From contig NC_092346.1 of the NCBI RefSeq assembly GCF_963676685.1, positions 31,013,133-31,077,132 of the forward strand: a DNA stretch of 64,000 nt, given 5' to 3'. Every line of letters starts with the position of its first letter. Position 1 is the first letter of the stretch. Of this stretch, positions 43,488-54,528 are shown in pieces. Made by a program: the position numbers and the translations under genes. Below the pieces are notes generated by a model. The model had not been told where the DNA came from. It saw only the letters and a list, made by a program, of their open reading frames with translations, and searched no databases. The DNA is from Mytilus edulis (lineage: Eukaryota > Mollusca > Bivalvia > Mytilida > Mytilidae).

Positions 43488-45949
43488 AGGAATATGATAG
43501 TTCTTATCCATTGGTGTGTTTTAGCTTTTTATTTTGCCATTTGCTTTATAGGGACTTTACCTTTTGAATTTTCTCTGAGTTGGTTATTTTTATCTATTTT
43601 ACTTTTAGGATACTTTTAACATCATAATATAAAATATAACTTCATGTTAAGTTCTAAATTCTAAAAATACGTTTCAACAAATAATTTCAGTAAAGCGCTA
43701 TATTTAACTACAATTTATTAATGAATAACCTGTCTTTTTCAGTTTGTAAAAATGTCTATTTATGAAGTTCATGACAGCGCACTTGTTAAAATCTAGTTTT
43801 AGAAGGTGGTCTCAATTTTAACTTTTAACATTTATAAAATTAAAATTACATCAACAATGAAACATTCATTTTCCACAGTCGGCCATACTCAATATTCAAA
43901 GCACATGTTGAGAGGAACCACAGATTCGTTTATTTTATTATTTATAAATTTTTGAATATCTGTCAAAAACTTGATGACTTGTCGTTAGCCACTGTGTATT
44001 AAAATTAATAATAAGAAGTGGTAGGAACAGTGACGGTAAAGGCATGTGTTAGTTTTACGAAGAACACACACGGGGAAGGTTTTCTACTTCATCATTCACG
44101 TCAAGAGGGTACTGAGTGTGAATACTTCACGGATAGACGGACAGGGTTGAACATCCTTGACGGCAGAAACTAAAGGGCGTAGCTGGAAATCCATGACAAA
44201 ACATAAATATGGGGCATGGCATAGCGATGCACTGAAAAACCGGATTGTTGTACGTCAAAACATGCACTCAAAATTTAGATTCTACGCCTATTAGGGTATA
44301 ACTAGCACAGTTATAAGCATTCAGTATAGAAAGAAATGGAGCCAGATTGGTCAAGCATGTATTTTAATTTCTTTTGATGAATTTGGTTGACTGGGAAAAG
44401 TAAATGATGAGAACCGATACTTTGGATTTTTCTTAAATGGTTTCGATACATCTGCATGTCTGATTTGTCTGCAAAATGTAAATAAATTATGCAGATTATA
44501 AATTATAAATACCTTATGTAATTTATGGTTCATTGAATGCGGAAGCAATTTCAATACATTATGAAATTGAATTGTTATACTTCTTAAGATTTCCTGACAA
44601 ATTTCTAATTCTGCAGATTCGGCACTAATCGTCGCGCTATCTTTTTTCTTTATATTTTTTTCACACTAAATTAATTTTGATATTTTTATATCATTCATGC
44701 AAATAAAACTTATTTATAAACAAAGTTTGCTACTTTGCAGTAAATTAATCGCTTTGACCTTATAAGTTGAATACAACTTGAGGTGGTAGGCTGCTTTTAA
44801 GTTTATTGAAATAATAGACGAGACACTTAAATGTAATACAGAACATATTGTAAAATTATTTTACATAAAGTTATTCATATCATGTTCATATATAGTATTT
44901 GATTATAGCATGGAAGAATTATATTGACAATATAATACTTCCATGATACTAGTAAAACATTTTTAAATGAGCTGGGACTATTTATATACTAACTGTTTGT
45001 TTTTATCATTTTATTTTAACTTAATACAAAAACAAAAGTAAAAACAAATTCTATGTTTAATTAATATTTTGATCCTTAATTGTATTTCTATGTCAGCAAT
45101 GTGTTTGTTCTTCTTCATTTGGATCAAATATAGCTAAACTGTTAGAAAACTTAGAGACATGTATATATGTCTCTGGAAAACTATACATGGTCTTATGATG
45201 GAAATATTTCATCCCTAGTGTAGATCATAAAAAAAGCTCATCCAACATTCAAAACTCCTTACTGTAATAGTCTAAGTCTTAAGAAGGTAGTCTTACCCTT
45301 GCACAATTTTGAATACAAGAACACAAAAGTATTAAAAAGGCGTGTCACATCGCGTCAATCACTTTTCCTTAAAATGTAACGATTACAATATGCACGTGCC
45401 TGACACGAAAGGGGTTAACGTGTCTGACAGTCAAATCCACAACCTAAAGAGGACAAACAGTATTTATTTTCATATAAAGACTTAAAGATTACCGTCCAAT
45501 ATCAATTTGACATTTGACATTTTTTTGAAACAATATTTCTGCTTTCACTTGACCAGGTCCAAGAAACTTCAGTATTAGGGGTTCATAAAAAAGGGCAAAC
45601 GAAGATATACTTTATCGTTGGACCAACCACACTCCGATTCAATCAAAACTCGAAGAAACAGGTATTTATCGTATATTCAACCTTTTTTACAATTGGAGGA
45701 CGTGTTTTCAACTGACAAACGGCATTTCAACGGTAACTAACAGTGCCGAATTATAGATAATATCCCGTCTCACTTTCTGGACAAGAACATGAAGGATACA
45801 AGAGCGTGTAAAATATCAAATTAACAATGAGGGTCATTTCAGAACTAAACTTTACGACACATTAGACGATTTTAGCGTTCTTATTGTAAACTTACCATTT
45901 CTATGTAGCAACATTTCAACAACGACTGTCTGTATATGGAGTATACGAT

Positions 45950-46570
45950 AGTCCATATCTATAATACTAAAATTACGAGGTCCAATTTGTCAGCCGTCAT
46001 CACGTAAAAACGACGAATCAAAGAAATCAACTTTATATATAACTAATATAGTACTAAGGTGTAGATTAAAATTACACACTCCAGGCCCTTTTGTTTTCCA
46101 CGTAATTAATATTGGCAATAATTAAGAAGTTCCGGGTCGAGTCCGATACCGATACCAATAGTATATTCACCAGTTACCTATTACCTTATCTGTACGTTCC
46201 GCATCTGACAGGCGCACCAACAAACGGTGTATTCAGGATTAATATGCTATATACACGGGTCATAATCACAGGGTTGACACTACTAAATCGTCGAATTGTT
46301 GCCTATTGTAGTATTTTAATCAGTAAGACTTTCTAAGATAACAATATGAATACTAAAAATCTGGACTAAAAATAAGGCGTAAAGGTACAGTTTTCAATTT
46401 GTTAGCGGGCATGACGTAAAACAGCGAATTAAAGAATTCAACTTTATTTATAACTTATATAGGACAATGCTGTTGATAAAAAAATACTCCATTCCAGGAC
46501 CTTTTGTTTTCCAAATAATTAATATTACCAATAATTGATAAGTTCCAGTTCGACGGGTTCAAACAGAAAA
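45950..46570 (+). repeat. Diverged tandem duplication, unit ~390 bp
   Basis: TTTGTCAGCCGTCATCACGT ... AACTTTATATATAACT ... CAGGCCCTTTTGTTTTCCAC at 45987-46103 recurs as TTTGTTAGCGGGCATGACGT ... CAGGACCTTTTGTTTTCCAA at 46399-46515. The frame 46112-46336 falls within unit one. Confidence 0.65.
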
Positions 46571-46739
46571 AATTGAAAGCAGAGAAAACTGTGAATCTTA
46601 TAATCGGCATGACTTTATCAGATGACAATACTAATACTAAAATAATGCTTGCGCATAGTTATATACTTTAATTCAGTCACGGACCCACGATATCACGGGT
46701 GTGTTCTAGTAGTTATATAAGAGTGTCTGCTTACAATGA

Positions 46740-47080
46740 AGATATTGAACCAAAGGTTACGCTGTTAAAGTTGAAGTCATTCTTTCGAAAGTTTTATGAA
46801 CGTGATCATGACTCGTTTGGTCCAGTGTTTTGGAATTTCCCTGCCACAGATGATCACGGATCAACTTAAATTGTAGATTCAAGCCTATCCTCTTTTCCTT
46901 GACTATGAATTCAACGATTTCATTCTTTTCATGATAAAGACGATGGGTGTTACATGCGAAACAGGATCTACTAATCCGTATGGAACACCTTAGACCCTGG
47001 ATTTTGGTTAGGTGCGTGTTGCTCAGCCTTTAGTCAGTTGCCCTGAAGAGTTTTGTATTTCGTATTTACGATAGTATAAT
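46740..47080 (+). pseudogene. Another decayed 3' end of the same retroelement family
   Basis: Resembles 11130-11440: CTTACAATGAAG..., a stretch corresponding to 'SFFRKFYERDHDSF', then a TGTTACATGCGAAACAGGAT tail and GTGTTGCTCAGCCTTTAGT. Frames are interrupted. Confidence 0.5.
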
Positions 47081-47606
47081 CCAGAGAAAGAAGCACATTA
47101 AGAAGAAGCTCCCCAAATAAGTTGCGTTCAGGCTTTCATTTAAGTTGTTGAACTAAATCAAGTATAAGCATTGCTTTTAATGGATTGTATACAATATAAG
47201 GGTGTAGGGTAATTGGAAATAAAACCACTGTACGATCCTGGTCACGGCACCAAAATCGTAGATTGGTTGTATCAGAAACAAAATAAGGCTGAGAAATAAA
47301 AACGTCTGCTTGCATTGAAACTCAGAGATAAGTAACCTCACAACAACGGTGACGTCGTATTAATATATAGAGAGTCGTAGCGGGACATCTCGGGTGCAAT
47401 CCTGAACAAATAGTTTCACCTCAACTGACTAATGTCAACTTAGTTTGTTGAAGTTGTAATTTTATCTCAAGCAAAATTATACAATTTTGTTTCTTTTTTG
47501 ATATGCTTGTGTCCTTTCTTATTGTTGTTTACATTACCCTGGCATCGTGGTCAGCTAATTAGGGTTCTTATTTGCTCAATGCTTCTTTTAAAAGTTAATG
47601 GCATGT

Positions 47607-48110
47607 GCGAGTTCGTGGTCTAGTGGTTAAGACCGGTGGCTACAGTGCTGAAGGTCACGAGTTCGATTCTCACTCGGGGTGCTAAAAATATCAGTTCATC
47701 AGAAGGGTAATTTTCACCCTCTCACACACATCTCTGGTACCCAGACCGGAGTTTAAACTAGAATGGGTACTTACGGGGCCTCGGTTGGTCAAAGTTGTCC
47801 CCTACTTTGACCTGGAGATCAATCTTCTGATATCTCTCTGGTTTGTCTGTTTCCACCGAGTGGCCCGGTGGTTTTCTCCGAGTACTATAATAACAGACTT
47901 CCCGGTGTCCTAGCATCCCCTTTGTGTTGGGTGGGGATTGATTGTCCTTGTAAAAATAATTGTTGTATAAATATACGTTAGTGACACATCTCCATTAATC
48001 CCGATAGGGAGTGTACATGGATGCCATTGTACCCTCGCAGCTTTCGTGGGGTTCTTGGGATATCGGAGGCATTTACCAGTACATACAACATGTAACAACT
48101 TCATGCATCA
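47607..48110 (+). repeat. tRNA-derived SINE (possibly a Meta-SINE)
   Basis: The head (47608-47684) folds like a tRNA: D-arm GGTC-TAGTGGTTAA-GACC as A box and GAGTTCGATTCTC as B-box/T-arm, with CGAGT/ACTCG acceptor pairing. The body follows directly, with AGTGGCCCGGTGGTTTTCTC and GAGTACT, a central domain shared by molluscan SINEs. The RNA polymerase III promoter elements look intact. The 3' boundary is uncertain. The minus frame 47910-48104 is a shadow. Confidence 0.65.
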
Positions 48111-48544
48111 GAGTAGTTGCAAGATTACTGTAGCAAGTACTTTATGAATTTCTTGCCCTTCTCCTACATAAAAATTGTTTAAAAAAATACATCCCTAAAT
48201 TGTGTCTTCAATTTTGACTCATGTTTTTTCCTCCTTTTAAATTGAATGAATTTGAGAATCTTCCAATTGCATCATGATGTGGGTCCAATCCCCTACAAAG
48301 TAACCCAAAGACTTTAAAACTTGTATTTGCCATTTCTGCCCTCAGCATGCAGAATTTGGAAAAAGGCAAAGACTGGATAATTTGATTAATAAAATGTGTC
48401 TGTGTAAGTTGTCTACTTGCAGACTGCTACCTTGATATCATCCATCTTAAACAAAGAAGGATGTGTTTGAATCACTTTAAACAGTAAAGAACCTTAAACT
48501 TTATAATTTATTAACCCTGTAAACCATATAAAAACTTTCAATAT

Positions 48545-48840
48545 AAAAAAGATGTTGTATGAATGCCAATGAGAGAACTCTCTACCAGAGCCCAAATGAT
48601 GAAGAAATTAACAATTTAAGGTCCAAGTACAGCCTTCAACAATGAGCAAAACCAATACTACATAGTAAACTATTCAAGACCCAAACATGACAATTGTTAA
48701 ACAAATTCAAACCAGAAAACTAACAGCCTAATTTTTAAATAAACACTGAATGAAAAAAAATAATATCATAAATAGCAACAAATGACAACCACTGAATTCC
48801 ATGCAGGCTCCTGACTTGGGGACTGGCACATACATAATGT
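48545..48840 (+). repeat. Mussel dispersed repeat (GATGTGGT family), second long copy
   Basis: AAAAAGATGTTGTATGAATG ... CAACAATGAGCAAAACCAAT ... GGCTCCTGACTTGGGGACTG. Co-linear with 27743-28040. It ends abruptly where the supposed EHBP1 3' UTR begins. Confidence 0.75.
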
Positions 48841-51800
48841 AAGTATACATTTCATCATATTTATTTATATAACATGACATTAACAACATAAATATGTAAC
48901 AATGTCATACAAAATGGCACAGCATACAAATGTGATTAAAAAGCACCATGTAACAGAAAAATCACAATACCACTATAATATACAACATGATATTCAAAAA
49001 CAAAATAGTTCAAGGCATTCAACATAGCGGTTTATGAAATGGAATATTTCATTGGTTTGACAAAAATTGAATAAATATAACGGGTTGACTTTTACATATC
49101 TACTCAAAGAATATGCCCACCTTTTCCTCCCAAATTGTTAAATATCATCAATATTTGTAAGAGAAAAAAAGCTTTAGATCTACTCAATGAAAAAATATAT
49201 AACATGCATACACCCCCTCCCCCTCCCCCCATGAAAACTAGCTAATACAACATTTTTTCTCTACACAACAAAATAAAAGATTGTCTATCTTTAATATCTG
49301 TTTATTTATAGGTCTAATATATTACTCTCATGCAAATACAGTCTGCTTAAAAACACAATTGAAATAATGGAATCATTAGAGAATAATGTATCTTTTCTTT
49401 TTTTTGTTTTAAAACTAGTATCTCAAAAATGATCTAAAATAACAGTATACAATTATCAACAAAACAACAGAAGATAAAGGTATAGAGTACCTGAAATTCA
49501 GAAATGCTATACTTAATTGAAAATATCAATCTATTTGTAAAAGGATTAGAAATTTGATGCTCATCTAGTATTAATATCCAAACTTCCAAATTTAGACATG
49601 TTGCCCTACATAGATATATTCCCTTTAAACAGTCATAGATTGTCTAATTACAGGTACTGAAATTATTGCGATTTAGTCATTAAAGACTCAATTGCAATTC
49701 AATTTTTTGCGACATTCCAAAAAAACCTGTTTGATTCATATAAAAAATTCAAAATGCGAGTTTTAATTATTGCGATTATATACCTTTGTATTTTTCGCAA
49801 TAATAAAAACATTGTTATAATTTCTGAAATTACAGTACTCATATGATCAATACAATTTTGACAGCACTGACAGTAAACTAAAAGTACAAAATAACTTATA
49901 CCTAAGTAGGGAAAGGGATGCTGACCTACTGACATACATGGATAGATTAAACTCCCTTCAATTGTTTTATGTTATCTTACCACAACTGTGTCAGCAAAAG
50001 GAAGACATTCTTAACAATTGACATGGTTTAGATACTTGTGTTGTACTTGTTGTATCCTATCTCAGGTCTCTTTCCCTATCTATTGCTACCATCACTGGCT
50101 GAATTAGGACTTTCAAAAATAGGCCAGACCTCTACAAAAGTAAGGGGTAACGCCAGCAAAAAAAAATATACAAAAAAAAAAAATTGCCACAAGAGCCCCC
50201 TTGATCTGCCTCTGACTGTTCTTACACTATCTAAAATATACCATTGAAAATATATTATCACTTTACAGAGTCCAACATATTAAATAGATTGTAAGCTTTA
50301 TATTGTCTGTAACTGGCAAGTTTAGAATCTAATGCATTTTTGGTTATATTTTCCAAAGGATACACCGAAATATTGATATGCTAAAACATCCTATAAAAAA
50401 CAATGGATATTTAACCAAAGAAGTAAGTTTATTTTCATTTTATGGTACAAATAATGAAATAACCAAGTTCTTGAGATTTAAAAAAGTTAATGGATTGAAT
50501 GATGTTCTACAGAGGCCTGCAGGTTACACAAATTTGTAAACAAGAAACAAAAAAACTTTAACAGAGAATGACAGTAATCTAATCCACTGAGGACAAACAA
50601 AAAAGTATACATTTTTCGGGATTACGCCAAAAGAAAAATAAGAAGAGTAAGGAGGCAGGACTTTTTTAATTTTTTAAAAAGTTTCATTAGGTATTACATG
50701 GGATGACTTGCAAAAGTTGCAATGCTGTACAAATTCACTACCAAAAGTGCAAATCCAGCTTAAAGAACCCTGGAATTATCTGGTATGAGTAAAATAAATA
50801 GGCTTAACTCTAAACACAAGTATATTTTTTTCTGCCCGAGATATTTATACTTCTACGTCAAAGAAATAATTTACTTTTAATGTAAAGAGATAATTTGAAG
50901 TCAGATGTGAGATCAACTGTTTCATGTATTTTTTTTATTTTTGCGTGTTTGCTTCTTTTTCAGCTTTTGGCATGTTTACTGATTGAAACAGAATCATTAA
51001 ACTTTAGTCTGATCTTTCAGAAATATTAAATTGAAACTTTACATCTAAAAGACAGTAACAAAGGAAAAGCAAATAGTGTTAAGTTTGAAAATCTACGTAC
51101 TTTGGCGAACATCAGTAGGTGGGGCTTAAAAATATAAACAAAATGGTAATGATGTACCCTTATAATTTAAAAATTGAAACTTTCTCTAGGATACAGAGGA
51201 TTAATTTCAAATTTTCAGACAAATGCACTATATTGGGGTCAAAATTTCTTTAAAAAAAATCTTGTAAAGATTAAAAGTTTTTAAGAAACATCACTGACTC
51301 AAATAATGACTTCTTCCATCTTGGGAATAGATAGTTTAATTGAGTAATTTTGACAGTTTTTGATTTCTTTGACGCAAATCATTTATATGATAATATATTT
51401 ATTTCATCTTCATTACTGAATATTTATCAATGCAATTCACTTAATTTCATCACAGCAATTTTTGTAACATTTTTTTCCTTCTCAAATAATTCACCGTCTT
51501 TTTGTGAGAACAAATAAGAAAGAAAATAAATCCAAAGATAACCTTTAATAAAGATCAATATGATCTAAATTAATTTTTATGATAATTTGAAATTCTGAGG
51601 GAAGTGAAAATAACATAATTTACATGTAAATTGTCAATTAAAAGATGCATGAAGTTGAAAGTTCTCCAAAGCAATTTAAAGAAACCAATGAAAATGCAGA
51701 TAATGTATGCTAAAAAAAAGGATAAAATTGAAGAATCAAGTAAACAAAGGAGAAATCATTCCAAAAAGTGGTATCCAGAAAAAAAAGAATTCTATTATCT

Positions 51801-52182
51801 ATAAGTCTATGCTATATTCCAAAGCAAATTGCAGAAAACCACAAAAAAAATTCGCTACAGCAACATTATACAAAATCTTTTAATCACATCTATGAATCTA
51901 ATGCTGTATTCCACCCACCCTAAACCTGCTAGATATAAAATTAAGAAAATATGAGGTCTTAAATATGAAACTGGTAATATGAACTAAAGATAAAATATTA
52001 ACTACAAGTAAGTATATTAAGACAGAAAAATGATCCAAGCACCACCCCTACCACAATCTTGTATCACGACAATTACACAATATCATATTTATTTCATTCA
52101 TATCTACAAATAAGGAGCTGTAGTACGATTGCCAATGAGACAATTCACTACAAGAGTTCAAATGACAAAGATTTAGGATAAT

Positions 52183-52480
52183 CATTCCATTCATAAAATT
52201 TACATTTACATAACTTCAAGGAAATTTTTATGTAACTTTTACGTCAAAAAGTCTGTCTTTCATTGACGTCAAGAATGTCTGTTTTTGTTTTTTCTTTTCA
52301 CAGGCTTAATATTTCAGACACCTATATCCAAGATATTCATTTCATTCATGAAATTTACATTTACATAACTACTACTAAATTTTTATGTAACTATCACGTA
52401 AAATAGTAAGTAAGTCTTTTATTGACGTCAGAATTTCTTTTTTACCCCGACAAGTCTTAATATTTCCTGGGTAGTGTTAA
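52183..52480 (+). repeat. Tandem duplication, unit ~153 bp
   Basis: ATTCATAAAATTTACATTTA...TTATTGACGTCA-type unit at 52190 recurs at 52343 with ATTCATGAAATTTACATTTA. Diverged by small changes. Confidence 0.6.
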
Positions 52481-52895
52481 AGAAGACACCTATATCAAAT
52501 TGTGTGATTAACATTTCCTGATTCTGTATTAATATTTTTCTTTCCATATTTACTAAAAAGTCAAAATTAAAGAACAGAAGAAACATTTTTGAAAATTTAA
52601 AGGATATTTTTTTGTACTCTCAGCTGGATTTGGATGCCTGTCTGGAGGAAGAAGATAAAGCTAGAGAGAGACCAGGGTGTACTGGATTAATTTGAAAATC
52701 CATAACTCTATTTTCTTTTCTGTTGAAATATGACTTCAATCAATCATAAATCAAAAATGCTTTTGGTAATCAAATAATAATGAAATTCAAATCTAGATAA
52801 ATCAAGTAATCGCCATAAGATAGTCAAATTCATCAGATAATTGTAAAACCATGCAATGGCTTTCATATCTACTCCACTGAATTTTCAACATCCTA

Positions 52896-53063
52896 CAGTG
52901 GCGGATCCAGAAATTTTCATAAGTGGGGGCCCACTGACTGACCTAAGAGGGGGCCCGCTCCAGTCACGCTTCAGTGATTCCCTATATAAGCAACCAAATT
53001 CTTTCCCAAAAAGGGGGGGCTCAGGGCCCCCTGCCCCCCCCCCCCCCCCTAAATCCGCCTATG
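52896..53063. mobile_element. CAGTGGCGGATCCAG-type MITE, copy 1
   Basis: Ends CAGTGGCGGATCC / AATCCGCCTATG and is flanked by the 5-bp direct repeat TCCTA (52891-52895 and 53064-53068). The interior is G-rich then C-rich, ending in a run of 16 C. Same family as 55859-56021. Confidence 0.75.
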
Positions 53064-53832
53064 TCCTATATTGATAGACATAACTCCTTAAGATTACTGT
53101 TTGAATCAAACATTTTCATATTTTCCTATATATTAGTTATTGCTTTTGTAAGGATACAAAATATCCAAAATTATCTTAAAATATTAAAATGATTATAAAC
53201 ATTTGAATTGATTGTCTATATGTAAGTTTTAACCTACGATGTGAAAAAATCAGATACCCCTCAAATCATTTAGAATAAAGATCATTTTTATAAACTGCAT
53301 ATTTATTTTAATGGAAGGGAAAGGTTATCTTCCTGATTGGGACAATTTAACTCAGATTTTTTTCTGCTACAAAACTTACATACAATATAAAACTTATAAA
53401 TCATTTCTATATAAGAGCTCTTGTAACTATATGACCAAAACCCTATACTGAAGTATCGATATTGACTTCATATTTGTTTAAAAATATGCTCCCACTTTCA
53501 TTTTTTATTTATTATCTGCCATTTCAAGTAGAAATAAAACACAGGTGTTATAGATTTATTATGTTTGCATTTCATTGTGAACAAACCAACCTCAGAAATT
53601 AAAATAAGAAACTTTTTGGTCTATCAAAACCCTGTTAATTACATGTATACATGCTCAACACGAACATGACTAGTAAACTGCAGTACATTTTGCAAGATTT
53701 TCAATTTTTTTCTTCCAGCGCCTTAATGTCAGAGGTTTCCTCAGTCATCTTTCACCAATAAAAAAGTAGCATCATAGTGCTGCCAAGAGGTATAAAAGTG
53801 CTGTTTAACAGCAACAATCATTCAATTATGCA

Positions 53833-53945
53833 GCTTTACACAGGCGGATCCAGCTCATTTTAAAAAGGGGGGTTCCCAACTGAGGACAAAGGGGATGTTC
53901 CAGCTATATGTCCCAATTCAAATGCATTGATCTTCCAATTCTGCA
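53833..53945. mobile_element. Fragment of a related GGCGGATCCAG element
   Basis: CACAGGCGGATCCAGCTCAT ... GGGGGGTTCCCAACTGAGGA ... GTTCCAGCTATATGTC. Only the left end is present. Confidence 0.5.
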
Positions 53946-54443
53946 TTACTGGGGTAAAGTTTTCAAATATCATATCTATAAATATTAATACCTTGTGTCT
54001 CAATAAATAAGGGAAAAATAATTAAATGTATTCTAAATATATATCTTCCAGTTTGACTGAATCTAGTAGTTAAATAACACCAGTAAATAGCTGGTAAAAA
54101 GCATCAAGTTTATGTGTAAACATAATGCACATAAACATGTTGTGTAGTAATTGTCTCGTGAAGTGTGTATTTTAAAACTGCTTCAATACATGTACAGCAT
54201 TTGGTTGCAAAGCACAGTGCATTCCTTTATGAACCAATCAACTTGTGCATTGGTTTTACAACAGAATGATGATTGTGTAAACTTTAAGCTAACTTAAAGC
54301 CATGATCTGAACACATTAGCAACACATGAGGTTCTTTGATACACATTGTTTTCGACTCTGTAGAGAGTTGACATCTGATCTCCACATGTTCAAAGGAACA
54401 TAATCAGTCTGGTTCCCAGACACAACCAAGGGATACCAGATTT

Positions 54444-54528
54444 TCACTGTATAGAACATTCTTTCTTTTCATTTTTTAACAGTTTCCCTTCACTAATCTT
54501 TCTATCAAGCTGTTCTTCTTCTTCTATT
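54444..54528 (-). CDS. EHBP1: EHBP1 last coding exon with CaaX-like terminus
   Basis: The acceptor is atattttag at 54529, and the first base A completes the Ala codon from the previous exon. It encodes [20 protein letters not shown] then KKECSIQ and TGA (54446-54444). CSIQ fits a prenylation-type CaaX box (Cys, two further residues, then Gln), as in vertebrate EHBP1. Only 28 bp separate the exon from a MITE inserted in the upstream intron (54557-54806). Confidence 0.85.

Larger units (their letters stand above)
48841..54443 (-). other. EHBP1: Probable EHBP1 3' UTR and downstream trailer
   Basis: After the EHBP1 stop the minus strand is AT-rich and unspliced-looking, with no convincing coding exon, for about 5.6 kb. 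AATAAA words are common. One at 48865-48860 lies just before an abrupt boundary with a mussel dispersed repeat (48545-48840) and could mark the 3' end, but a much shorter UTR is equally possible. The stretch contains a tandem duplication (52183-52480), a 168-bp MITE (52896-53063), a fragment of another element (53840-53940) and a CT-rich run near 49212-49230. Frames such as 50038-50247 are chance. Confidence 0.35.

Noticed and set aside
43741..44560. Possible gene near 44 kb
   Set aside because: Slightly higher GC but no exon-like frame, splice pair or domain; frame 44351-44554 is unsupported.
47608..47684. Functional tRNA gene
   Set aside because: The anticodon arm does not fold properly and SINE body sequence follows directly, so it is a tRNA-derived SINE head.
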